Below are positions 54,236 through 64,000 of a DNA stretch of 64,000 nucleotides, piece after piece. The DNA is from Aporrectodea caliginosa (lineage: Eukaryota > Annelida > Clitellata > Crassiclitellata > Lumbricidae), in assembly GCA_020284085.1 (NCBI GenBank), contig JACEVL010000045.1, forward strand, positions 766,001 to 830,000. The letters are read 5' to 3'. How positions within the stretch are numbered: the stretch's first letter is position 1; each line of letters starts with the position of its first letter. A program made the translations under genes and the position numbers. The notes under the pieces were generated by a model. That model was not told the origin of the DNA. It saw nothing but the letters and a program-made list of their open reading frames with translations, and ran no database searches.

Positions 54236-54705
54236 CGATTTCGTTGTCATTATAATCATCAAGTCCATAATCATATCAATGTCACTACTATCTTGCTGTT
54301 ATTATTATAATTACTATAATTATTGCTACTAACAGAAATTTCATCATCCACCACTGATTTATTTAGACCTGTAGGCTATTACCAATTCAATTATTATTTT
54401 TCAGAGCTTTGTAGCCGAGTAAAGTTACCGCGTATTAAAATAATTTTAAAATCCGAATATTGATTAGAATTAAAGTAATAATTAGAATGATAATTAGAAT
54501 TAGAATGACAGTCAGAATTAGAACAATAGTTAAAATCCGAATGTTAATCAAAATAAAAATGATTACTTCTATAACTTAGCTTCAGATGTAGGCTAATGTA
54601 AATAGAATAATGTCGAATATACATGTAGTACTAGAAAATGTATATATACCGCCTGCTCAATATACGTACATAGCGGTTAGATATGAGTGATTGAGATGCG
54701 ATCGT
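54236..54705. other. AT-rich spacer, no gene recognised
   Basis: TTAGAATTAGAATGA-type degenerate repeats. It lies between the LINE remnant and the minisatellite, in the part of gene B where the terminal exon would be expected; none was recognised. Confidence 0.5.
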
Positions 54706-55609
54706 TGCGGATGCTGGTGAGATGTGATGCTGGTGAAATGTGATGCTGGTGAAATGTGATGCTGGTGAAATATGATGCTGATGAAATATGATGCTGGTGA
54801 AGTATGATGCTGGTGCAATGTGATGCTGGTGCAATGTGGTGCTGGTGCAATGTGACGCTGGTGAAACGAGATGCTGGTGAAATGGGATGCAGGTGAAATG
54901 GGATGCAGTTGAAATAGTATGCTGGTGAAATGGTATGCTGGTGAAATGGTATGCTGGTGAAATGTGATGCTGGTGCAATGTGATGCTGGTGAAACGAGAT
55001 GCTGGTGAAATGGAATGCAGTTGAAATGGTATGGTGGTGAAATGGTATGCTGGTGAAATGGTATGCTGGTGAAATGGTATGCTGGTGAAATGGGATGCGG
55101 TGAAATGTGATGCTGGTGAAACGAGATGCTGGTGAAATGGGCTGCAATTGAAATGGTATGCTGGTGAAATGGTATGCTGGTGAAATGGTATGCTGGTGAA
55201 ATGGTATGCTGGTTAAATGGTATGTTGGTGAAATGGTATGCTGGTGAAATGGGATGCGGTTAAATGTGATGCTGGTGAAATGTGATGCTGGTGCAATGTG
55301 ATGCTGGTGAAACGAGATGCTGGTGAAATGGGATGCAGTTGAAATGGTATGCTGATGAAATAGTATGCTGGTGAAATGGTGTGCTGGTGAAATGGTATGC
55401 TGGTGAAATGGTATGCTGGTGAGATGGTATGCTGGTGAAATGGTATGCTGGTGAGATGGTATGCTGGTGAAATGGTATGCTGGTGAGATGGTATGCTGGT
55501 GAAATGGTATGCTGGTGAGATGGTATGCTGGTGAAATGGTATGCTGGTGAGATGGTATGCTGGTGAAATGGTATGCTGGTGAGATGGGACGCAGTTGAAA
55601 AGTGATGCT
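54706..55609. repeat. 16-bp minisatellite (GGTATGCTGGTGAAAT)
   Basis: About 55 units with variants GTGATGCTGGTGAAAT and GGTATGCTGGTGAGAT. It ends 9 bp from gene B's TM4 exon, so the splice donor is effectively embedded at its edge. The His/Pro/Ser-rich ORFs are artefacts. Confidence 0.97.
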
Positions 55610-55617
55610 GGTTATAC

Positions 55618-55701
55618 CTCGACTGCTATAAATGCGACCGTTAGGGCGATCAAGATGATGGAATTGTCTTCGAAGAGGTCATTCATTCGGCTGTAGCAGC
55701 C
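55618..55701 (-). CDS. tetraspanin gene B, TM4 exon
   Basis: 28 codons between acceptor TTTTATGCCTATAG and donor GTATAA, phase 0 at both ends. It starts GCYSRMNDLFEDNS, with the Gly-Cys that ends the large loop in tetraspanins, then the helix IILIALTVAFIAVE with a polar residue inside TM4. Its 84-bp size is the usual one for this exon. A short terminal exon with the rest of TM4 and the tail should follow at lower coordinates but was not identified. Confidence 0.85.
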
Positions 55702-55729
55702 CTATAGGCATAAAATCAAATCAAATCAA

Positions 55730-55870
55730 ATGAAGACAAGCTTAATCTTAATCACGATCATAATCAAAATCACCGTCATCATCGTCGTCATCATCTTTAA
55801 TGGTAATGATCACGATCATCTCATCGTAATCGTCGTCATGGTCATCATCATGATCACGATCATTGTAATA
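55730..55870. repeat. degenerate (ATC)n/(GATCATC) tract
   Basis: Imperfect ATCATC/ATGATC triplets. Confidence 0.75.
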
Positions 55871-55874
55871 ATTA

Positions 55875-56607
55875 CACTGGTCAACAAGCATTTTGCTACT
55901 GGGATTCTAACACCTGTTCCTAACTAAATTTGATACGCTGATTCCAAATCCGGAAACCGTTTTTGTCTTTCTGACGAGCTAGCCAAATTTTGATTTCATA
56001 TTTGAAATCAGCGTCCAAATTTTTAACTAAGAACAAATGAAAAAGCAAATGCCTCGCATTGTGTGATACAGTTTTGCTACTTTGCTTTCGCTTACAGTAT
56101 ATGAGCTGAGAATTCGCAATTGTGTAGAACTTCACTGAAGCGTAGCTGAAAAACTAGACGTGCCATCCAAATTTCGATTTCATATTTGAAATCAGCATCC
56201 AAAATTTAGCTAAGAACAAGCACAAAATCCAATTCTTCATACATTTTTAATATACTTTTCATTTGTTGTTAATATGAGTTGAGATTTCGCAATTCCGTAG
56301 AACCTCACCGATGGTTACCTGAAAACCTGACGTGATAGCCAAATTTCGATTTCAGATTTGAAATCAGCACCCAAAATATAGCTAAGAACAAGCGCAAAAG
56401 CAATGCCCAATATATTTTTAATACTTTACTTTCTGTGATAATATGAGTTGAGAGTTCGCAATTGTGTAGAACCTCACTTATGCGTACCTAAAAAACCTGA
56501 CGTGCTAGCCAAATTTCGATTTCATATTTGAAATCAGCGCCCCAAATTTAGCTAAGAACAGTTCTAAAGTTCTGAGTAGCAAAAAAATATTATTTTGTTG
56601 CCCAGTG
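55875..56607. mobile_element. CACTG-ended element with TTA target duplication, four internal repeats
   Basis: The left end CACTGGTCAACAA and right end (inverse complement CACTGGGCAACAA) are inverted repeats flanked by TTA on both sides (55,872-55,874 and 56,608-56,610). Inside, a unit of about 175 bp with TTTCGATTTCATATTTGAAA and TTAGCTAAGAACAAG is repeated four times (about 55,980, 56,165, 56,338 and 56,510). CACT ends with 3-bp duplications suggest a CACTA/EnSpm-type non-autonomous element. Confidence 0.65.
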
Positions 56608-56884
56608 TTATAATCATCGTCATAATCATCAAAATCATCGCAATCATAACTGTCATCATCATCCTAATCGTAATCGTGATAAGCTTTTCATGGCAATCAC
56701 CGTCTTCATCATCAGTTCTGTGATTGATAGTCAACAGCACTCAAGAGACCTTTCATCGTCAAATTCTTAATTTACGGAATGCACATGGCTTATGCGTGTA
56801 TGCACGTATGTATCAAGAAATTTAATCTAGCGCCTTTATATACTTCACAAAAGCGCTGCAAGTTGAAATATATCCAACAAATCT

Positions 56885-58620
56885 AAACGAGACGTTTTCC
56901 AACTGTCTTAAGACGATGTGCATGCTTTTAAATGATTCTTAAAATGTATTTACGTGCTTTAAAATATTCTTAAAATGTATTGCGCGCTTTTAAGTGATTC
57001 TTAAAATGCAGTTGCGCACTTTTAAGTGATTCTTAAAATGTATTTGTTTGCTTTTAAGTGATTCTTAAAAAGTATTTGTTTGCTTTTAAGTGATTCTTAA
57101 AATGTATTTGTTTGCTTTTAAGTGATTCTTAAAATGCAGTTGCGTGCTTTTAAGTGATTCTTAAAAAGTATTTGTTTGCTTTTAAGTAATTCTTAAAATG
57201 TATTTGTTTGCTTTTAAGTGATTCTTAAAATGTATTTGTTTGCTTTTAAGTGATTCTTGAAATGCAGTTGCGTGCTTTTAAGTGATTCTTAAAATGTATT
57301 TGTTTGCTTTTAAGTGATTCTTAAAAAGTATTTGTTTGCTTTTAAGTGATTCTTGAAATGCAGTTGCGTGCTTTTAAGTGATTCTTAAAATGTATTTGTT
57401 TGCTTTTAAGTGATTCTTTGAAATGCAGTTGCGTGCTTTTAAGTGATTCTTAAAATGTATTTGTTTGCCTTTAAGTGATTCTTAAAATGTATTTGTTTGC
57501 TTTTAAGTGATTCTTAAAAAGTATTTGTTTGCTTCTTAAGTGAAAAATGTATTTGTTTGCTTTTAAGTGGTTCCTAAAATGCAGTTGCGTGCTTTTAAGT
57601 GATTTTTAAAATGCAGTTGCGTGCTTTTAAGTGATTCTTAAAAAGTATTTGTTTGCTTTTAAGTGATTCTTGAAATGCAGTTGCGTGCTTTTAAGTGATT
57701 CTTAAAATGTATTTGTTTGCTTTTAAGTGATTCTTAAAAAGTATTTGTTTGCTTTTAAGTGATTCTTAAAATGTATTTGTTTGCTTTTAAGTGATTCTTA
57801 AAATGCAGTTGCGTGCTTTTAAGTGATTCTTAAAAAGTATTTGTTTGCTTTTAAGTGATTATTAAAATGTATTTGTTTGCTTTTAAGTGATTATTAAAAT
57901 GTATTTGTTTGCTTTTAAGTGATTCTTAAAATGTATTTGTTTGCTTTTAAGTGATTATTGAAATGTAAGCTTATTTGTTTGCTTTTAAGTGGTTCCTAAA
58001 ATGCAGTTGCGTGCTTTTAAGTGATTCTTAAAAAGTATTTGTTTGCTTTTAAGTGATTCTTAAAAAGTATTTGTTTGCTTTTAAGTGATTCTTAAAATGC
58101 AGTTGCGTTTCTTTTAAGTGATTCTTAAAATGTATTTGTTTGCTTTTAAGTGATTCTTAAAATGCAGATTCTTTGCGTGCTTTTAAGTGATTCTTAAAAA
58201 GTATTTGTTTGCTTTTAAGTGATTCTTAAAATGTAAGCTTATTTGTTTGCTTTTAAGTGGTTCCTAAAATGCAGTTGCGTGCTTTTAAGTGATTCTTAAA
58301 ATGTATTTGTTTGCTTTTAAGTGATTCTTAAAATGCAGTTGCGTATTTTTAAGTGATTATTAAAATGTATTTGTTTGCTTTTAAGTGATTCTTAAAATGT
58401 ATTTGTTTGCTTTTAAGTGATTCTTAAAATGCAGTTGCGTATTTTTAAGTGATTATTAAAATGTATTTGTTTGCTTTTAAGTGATTCTTAAAATGTATTT
58501 GTTTGCTTTTAAGTGATTCTTAAAATGCAGTTGCGTATTTTTAAGTGATTATTAAAATGTATTTGTTTGCTTTTAAGTGATTCTTAAAATGCAGTTGTTA
58601 TTGCGCGCTTTTAAGTGATC
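56885..58620. repeat. 32-bp minisatellite, forward array
   Basis: Units of the type GCTTTTAAGTGATTCTTAAA with two main endings, ATGTATTTGTTT and ATGCAGTTGCGT, interspersed over about 54 copies. Array 59,125-59,640 is the same 32-bp family in the opposite orientation. Confidence 0.95.
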
Positions 58621-58980
58621 GTCTTAAGGCATTTGGCAAACGTATGCTGCACGGAGACAAAGGCTGTAGTACGCATTTTGAAGAGAGAGACTGTTTCATG
58701 AGAACTGTCCAACACACGAGAAGGCATTAAGGGCGGCTCGAGTTGAAGCGCGACAGCGTGTCACCCGCATATTCTCATAAGACTTACAACCGATTCAAAA
58801 TATCGGTCATTGCTAAACATCATCAAAAACGAAATCCATAGGAGTCGTATGATTTCTTGTTGTCATCATCAGCTTAGTCATCACCTTCATCATCATCGTT
58901 ATTAAAACCACTTTCTTTATCATCGTCATCGTCATCCTTTTCAACCTAGGCATTGTCATTGTCATCAAAATTAATCGTAC
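58621..58980. other. intron of gene B between the minisatellite and the PxSCC exon
   Basis: Unique-looking sequence with a (CATCAT)-rich tract (58,855-58,970). No additional exon recognised. Confidence 0.5.
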
Positions 58981-59112
58981 CCTTGTGTGAAGGTAATCAC
59001 TGAACCGGAGGATCTCTAAATTTTCCTTGGCGTCGTTCCTACAAGCCGTCAAACTAAAAACGTCGGCCTCCGTGCGACCTCCATTAACCATCACACAGCA
59101 CGTCCATGGTAC
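58981..59112 (-). CDS. tetraspanin gene B, PxSCC exon (distal large loop)
   Basis: 44 codons between acceptor GTTGTTGTAG and donor GTACGA, phase 0 at both ends. It starts VPWTCCVMVNGG: the P-x-(S/T)-C-C motif is a second hallmark of the large loop. A further Cys follows in LTACRNDAKE. Together with CCG (61,984) and GC (55,701) it supplies the disulfide cysteines. The exon is flanked on both sides by inverted minisatellite arrays. Confidence 0.87.
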
Positions 59113-59124
59113 CTACAACAACAT

Positions 59125-59640
59125 CAAACATACATTGCATATTGTGGGAATCATTCAAAAGCATGCACAGACGTTTTATGAATCACTCAAAGGACGTACA
59201 GACGTTTTAAGAATCATTCAAAAGTACATACAGACGTTTTATGGATCACTTAAAAAATGTAATGATGTAATGACGTTTTAAGAATCATTCAAAGTACATG
59301 CAGACGTTTTAAGAATCATTCAAAAGTACATACAGACGTTTTAAGAATCATTCAAAAGTACATACAGACGTTTTAAGAATCATTCAAAAGTACATACAGA
59401 CGTTTTAAAAATCATTCAAAAGTACATACAGACGTTTTAAGAATCATTCAAAAGTACATACAGACGTTTTAAAAATCATTCAAAAGTACATACACACGTT
59501 TTAAGAATCATTCAAAAGTACATACACACGTTTTAAGAATCATTCAAAAGTACATACAGACGTTTTAAGAATCATTCAAAAGTACATACAGACGTTTTAA
59601 GAATCATTCAAAAGTACATACAGGATCACTCGAAGTGACG
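59125..59640. repeat. 32-bp minisatellite, inverted array
   Basis: Units AATCATTCAAAAGTACATAC plus AGACGTTTTAAG, about 15 copies. The inverse complement (ACTTTTGAATGATTCTTAAA) aligns with the unit of the 56,885 array. Confidence 0.95.
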
Positions 59641-60440
59641 TAATTACACTTCAAGAATCACTAATAATGACGCACATACGTTTAAAAAATCATGCAAAAG
59701 CACTTAAATGGTTTTGACCCCGATGAGTAAGCTAGTCTTCCTGAAGCGACTTTGTGTGGAACCGGGTATACATCGGAGATCTATATTTACATTACGTACA
59801 CAGTCACTGTTCACACGCCAGCTGACCACCTTTATTCCACTTGCAATTTCTGTGCAGAGACAGCCGTAACCAATACTTTCTATAAGGTCCTTTCTCGATT
59901 CGACTTTAGCTTTCTTTCCCGCCGTTTCAATTAAAAATTGAAAAACACGGCAGAGATCGGTTTGGACCGGAACGCACCGGAACGCACCGGAACGCACCGG
60001 AACGCACCGGAACGCACCGGAACGCACCGGAACGGCGTTCCGCTTCTTTTTTGGCAGGAATATTTCGTTACATTATTTTCATTCTGTAATTAGCTCTATT
60101 AGCATGCATGGCATCTGAAGCTGGCGTTACGGTTCCTTTTTGTTAAGAACAATTAAGAACGGTATCATTGCTGCTCAGAGTAACTGCATGTGTGTCCATC
60201 TAAAGGAACCATGAAGAGCAGGTGACATACTTGCAGTACTACTCATAAGTGATGAAGAAGAGATATTATTGGGAGTTCCAAAAATTGGCTGCGGAACTGG
60301 TGACGAACAAACTGAAGCCTGCCTGACCACAATGGATGACTAGGGTCTTCGGAATCGAGTTCGTTGTGTATAGTAAATGACTCCACTGCCAGCAATACTG
60401 GCCTGAAGAATGGTGCCTGCACTGTTACTGAGAATTCGAA
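59641..60440. repeat. spacer with a (CGGAACGCAC)n 10-bp repeat at 59,965-60,035
   Basis: Seven GGAACGCACC units give a repetitive Arg/Ser/Gly/Ala/Phe ORF on the minus strand. The rest is not recognised as coding. Confidence 0.8.
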
Positions 60441-60450
60441 TTAGCCAGAA

Positions 60451-61530
60451 TTAACCTCCAGGGGTGGCTTGCCGCCATCATGTCATGGAACTTCCACTCG
60501 CTGCTGTTTCCGGCTCCTTATATGGACCAACTGGAGGGTCTTCCGTTACTGTGTTCAAGAGGTTCCAGCCAAGTTGGCCATACATTTACCAGGCGACAAA
60601 TGAAGTGGCTTCCGACGACATCTTTGATGCACACACTTCTGCTCTTCGAGAAGGAATGGTGAAAATTCTGCAAGGCAGCTCTTGAAGGGTCAAATGAACG
60701 AGAAGACTACGAGGAATTCTTAAAACTGGTTGGTGAAAAGGGAGCAAGTGTTTCCTTTCTGGCACCAGGAGCATTCCATCATGTACGTTGGATGGCGAAA
60801 GCCATCAATAGCATTAAAATATTTATTTTCCAGCAGCTGTTCTCTCTACCTGCCGAAAAGAAGCACAGTGTGAAGGAGCCGACACTGTTTGTGAGCCTCG
60901 TCTATGTTCGGTTCTGGCATGAAGCTCGTCTGCCTATAAGAGCACCACTCAACGATATACTGTTACATGGGGAGCTTAGTAAATATACCCAAATATTATA
61001 GGGGCAAAGGTTGTCTTGACCGCATTCAGTAGGCATATCTGATACGTTTCAGAAATTTTAGTCGGCCTGTCGTTGTTTGACGACAGACTTGTGTCGGATG
61101 TGAAAACACTGACGGTGACAACCTCCATCTTCCACAGTCCATCAATTGTGTGAAGTGCCTCGATCATCCTCCTGAACCCCTCAGCTCCCTTGGCCTTGCA
61201 TCTTCCTTCACAGAGAGAACTACTTTCATCATTGACTTTGCCCTTGAATGGATAAGAGAAGGCCAAGACTTCCTGGTAAAGGATCCTAAAATATGGCGCG
61301 ATGATCACTGCTACTACGAAAGGCAACGTCAATCATGACAGTTATGAACGACTTTGCTGAGAGAGCCATTGGTTTGATGCAGCAGTAGAATTCATCGTTG
61401 ACAAAGAATGAAGAGCAGCAGTTCCTTCTTCAGCTAGTGAAACGCCACAGGAGGACCTATCCGTTCTGTACAAAGACCACGTTGATGAAGATGAAAGAGG
61501 ACATTGAATGTGTTATTCTAGAAAAGTTCT
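60451..61530 (+). pseudogene. decayed transposon-associated gene (APGAFHHVRWMAKA family)
   Basis: In order across shifted plus-strand frames: VFKRFQPSWPYI, EDYEEFLKLVGE, SFLAPGAFHHVRWMAKAINS, KIFIFQQLFSLPAEKK, a central part with YVRFWHEARLPIRAPLNDI, and MNDFAERAIGLMQQ (then a TAG) followed by EEQQFLLQLVKRHRRTYPF. I recognise this order (R-W-M-x-K-x-I, then A-E-R, then Q-F-L-L-Q-x-V) from multicopy proteins common in cnidarian and other marine invertebrate genomes and linked to mobile elements. Its function is unknown to me. At least two frameshifts and one stop make it a pseudogene. Confidence 0.6.
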
Positions 61531-61672
61531 AGTGTTTCCATAGCAAAATTGAACATTTTAGAACCTATTCTTATTTTTCATTGCTGCAATGTTTGTTTTA
61601 ATACACTCAAATTCTGTTTTCTGTTCTTCAATGCAGATGACGGATTTCATGCTTAATAAGGTGAATATACCC

Positions 61673-61861
61673 CAGTGTTATTTAAGTTAACTAAAACTGA
61701 AAGTAACTTTATCGTTAACTGAAAAGTTCGATTTCAGTTAACTGAAACTAAACTGAAACTGAAAAGATTTGAAACTATAACTAAAACTAAACTGGAAAGT
61801 TAAAACAGAACTAAAACTCAAACTGAAACTGAACAGTAAACTGAAACTTAAATAACACTGA
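61673..61861. mobile_element. 189-bp hAT-type MITE
   Basis: Perfect 16-bp terminal inverted repeats CAGTGTTATTTAAGTT. Exact 8-bp duplication ATATACCC (61,665-61,672 and 61,862-61,869). The interior is ACTGAAACTAAACTGAAAC-type repeat. Confidence 0.92.
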
Positions 61862-61983
61862 TATACCCTGACCTTGAGCGACCTCTAAATACTCATCAAT
61901 CAATCTCAAATTTGGTAGAAGTAATAGTGGGCAGCCATACAACAAAAAGCCGATCCGTTTCTACCATCTAATCTTAAACTTAC

Positions 61984-62055
61984 CTCGAACGTGGTGGCTT
62001 CTTTATAGTTACTTGCATCCCAATCGTTGTAATCTTCAGCTCCGCAGCATTCCCA
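61984..62055 (-). CDS. tetraspanin gene B, CCG motif exon
   Basis: 24 codons between acceptor TTTGAGGACAG and donor GTAAGT, phase 0. It encodes WECCGAEDYNDWDA and onward, paralogous to gene A exon 5. Six of 24 residues differ but only one codon differs silently. It joins in frame to the PxSCC exon at 59,112. Confidence 0.88.
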
Positions 62056-62071
62056 CTGTCCTCAAATTAAC

Positions 62072-62300
62072 ACAACATTTCATGAGAGAACATAACATTC
62101 CATGAGATGACACAACATTTTACGAGCGAACATAACATTCCGTAAGATGACACAACATTCCTTGAGAGAACATAACATTCCGTGAGATGACACAACATTC
62201 CTTGAGAGAACATAACATTCCGTGAGATGACACAACATTCCATGAGAGAACAAAACATTCCGTGAGATGACTCAACCTTTCACAAGCGAACATAACATTC
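62072..62300. repeat. tandem repeat paralogous to 23,575-23,890
   Basis: CATTCCTTGAGAGAACATAA/CATTCCGTGAGATGACACAA units, with a unit order different from gene A. Confidence 0.9.
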
Positions 62301-62539
62301 CGTGCAGTAGGCCTAGGAGTAGTAATAGTATTAGTAGTGGTAGTGGTAGTTGGTGGTAGTGGTCTAGTAGTAGTCGTGGGATTTGAATAGCAGAAGTGGC
62401 AGTAGTAGAAGTCTAAGCAGTAGTTGTAATATTATTATTTCCACAATACGACATAATTATTTAAAATCTCACGCCGATAATGTGTTGAGAAATTGTTCTG
62501 AGTGGTTCACAATATAACACGTAATGTCCATAGACTCAC

Positions 62540-62653
62540 GTCCAATTGCATGTTGTTCCATTTCACGCTGACGTTATCGCTGGCCATTTCGTTTACGTAT
62601 TGGTTTTGTACTTCATCCTGCCACTGGAGTTTTGTTCCAGGATCAGCATCAAT
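62540..62653 (-). CDS. tetraspanin gene B, proximal large-loop exon
   Basis: 38 codons between acceptor CCTATGACAG and donor GTGAGT, phase 0. It starts IDADPGTKLQWQDEVQ and ends DNVSVKWNNMQLD. It is the paralogue of gene A exon 4. Ten codons differ by amino acid and one is silent. The upstream exons (TM1 to TM3) must lie beyond the right edge of the window. Confidence 0.88.
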
Positions 62654-62840
62654 CTGTCATAGGATAAGTGACAGCATGATAAGGTACGGTTAGGTAACAG
62701 TCGAGGTTAGATGAGACAGGGTGAAAAAATAAACATAAGTAAATTAGGATAAGGCAACGCTAGTAACTGTCAGATAATTTAAAGCGAGATGAAGCTAGAT
62801 CAGGTTAAGTAAGATAAGTGAGGATTAGTGGTTTGGAAAA

Positions 62841-62961
62841 TGTAATGCAACAAAACATTTATAAAGCGCCACTTAAGAGTCTCTCAGAAGCGCTCAACAC
62901 GTGGCCATCAAACAGCTGAAAATGCGTCTTTAATTGTTTAGAGAAAACCATATAGCCGAAA
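62841..62961. mobile_element. short 3'-end element inserted in gene B (empty site in gene A)
   Basis: Core AACATTTATAAAGCGCCACT and CTCAGAAGCGCTCAACACG. In gene A the flanks TTTGGAAAA and GGTGAG are adjacent (near 24,445). Confidence 0.8.
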
Positions 62962-64000
62962 AAAGGTGAGTTAAGTTTGTGTAAGGTAAGGTGTGAACTT
63001 AGCCTTTCCGCTTTTTAATAAGCAAATTTAAGCTTAGGCCTATGTGCGCGTTTATGTTTAAAATTTCCTTGACGTAGCATCGACGAGCTATAACAATTAT
63101 ATACGATACAAATGAAAATTTATAGCGCATTTTACAAGACAGAGCACATTTCGCTACATTCCTAGTCATTATAGTTAGTTTCTAACACTGTGAATAGACT
63201 AGTTTTTAATTTTGTTTTAAATTGAGCAACAGATGAGCGAACTGAAGTTGGAAGACTGGTTGTTATCTGTTTGTTGACTTGATTGTGATTGGTTGGCCTT
63301 GTGCCAAGCTGACATCAGAAAGGATTAATGTCCGGCCATAATTATTTAAAATATACGCTCCTGATTGGTGGGCGATCGCGCGCATCGTCTGACGTCAGCG
63401 ATGACCGTTAACATGGCGGGAAAGGTCTATTATTGTCAAGGGAGTGCGGAAACATCTGGTAGCGATTGTCTGCTAATAGTTTGATTTAAAATGTAGTTTA
63501 GTGTAGAGAACTCGTAGGCCTATGTCTTGCCTGAAGTAGGCCTACTGTTGTAATTAAACTACTGTTAGTTTAATTAATGTTACATCGGAAAATCAAAGGC
63601 TTTTCCCGAGTTAACTGTAGGCTACGCTACAAATAGGCCTATGGCGAGGTGAAGGTTCGAAACGTCGTCGTTTGACAGCGTTGAAAGGTCGCCGACAAAA
63701 GGTAGGATAAGGCGAAGTAAGAGAAGGTTAGCTCGGTCAGGTGACCTCAGGTAATGTAAGGTAAGTCGAGCTGAGATCAAGTTAGCTTAGACCAGGAAAG
63801 GTAAGGCGAGAAGAGGTAAGGTTAGGAAAGTTAAGGCAAGTTAACATGTGGCGAAGTGAGGACATTAAGGTATGGTGAGGTGAAAATAGGTAAGATTAGG
63901 CAAGACAAGGTATGGCGAGGTGAGGCAAGTTAATGCAAGTTTAGGCGAGATAAGGTACCTGGTATATAATATATTCGTATAAGGACAGCTAAGGATAGTT
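62962..64000. other. gene B intron, segmental duplicate of gene A 24,445-26,290
   Basis: Aligns with gene A apart from the insertions noted and five TAGGCCTA gains. From about 63,690 it is rich in AAGGTAAGG/AGGTTAGG words, as is gene A at 26,030-26,280. No exon seen. Confidence 0.75.

Overview
The window is eukaryotic nuclear DNA from an animal, probably a marine invertebrate deuterostome. Three things point that way: spliced tetraspanin exons with consensus splice sites and long introns; an intact Ty3/gypsy-type retrotransposon whose integrase lies upstream of reverse transcriptase, the domain order of Gmr1-like elements, described from deuterostomes; and very dense short non-LTR, SINE and MITE remnants. 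The palindrome TAGGCCTA is strongly over-represented. The species cannot be named from sequence alone. Most long ORFs are artefacts of stop-free simple repeats.

Layout. 1-9,230: microsatellites, a short TIR element, a CRE-bearing tandem repeat, a perfect 45-bp palindrome and a 4.9-kb polypyrimidine minisatellite. 9,230-19,560: a tandem cluster of three small paralogous minus-strand genes (10.5, 15.1 and 17.7 kb) with a possible GIY-YIG-like fold, each with a homologous promoter-like unit upstream. 19,800-23,450: an eroded LINE end and a 5'-truncated LTR retroelement carrying chromodomain-like and env-like ORFs, plus one LTR. 23,498-44,902: the first five coding exons of tetraspanin gene A (minus strand), with large transposon-filled introns. 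Intron 1 alone holds a nested hAT/mariner cluster and the 7.6-kb Gmr1-like element inserted in a (GGATA)n array. 45,600-54,240: LINE pseudogenes, SINEs and MITEs. 55,618-62,653: the 3' half (loop exons and TM4) of a second tetraspanin, gene B, whose 5' exons lie to the right of the window.

The exon 4/5 region of gene A (23.46-26.28 kb) and of gene B (61.95-64.0 kb) is a recent segmental duplication. Its alignment gives filled and empty sites for several mobile insertions. It shows five sites where gene B has TAGGCCTA and gene A has only TA, and it shows almost exclusively amino-acid-changing differences in the two extracellular-loop exons.

How the genes work together: no operon-like organisation exists. 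The functional candidates are the two tetraspanin membrane scaffolds, the three-copy small-protein family and the self-encoded machinery of the Gmr1-like element. Everything else is repeat or decayed mobile DNA.
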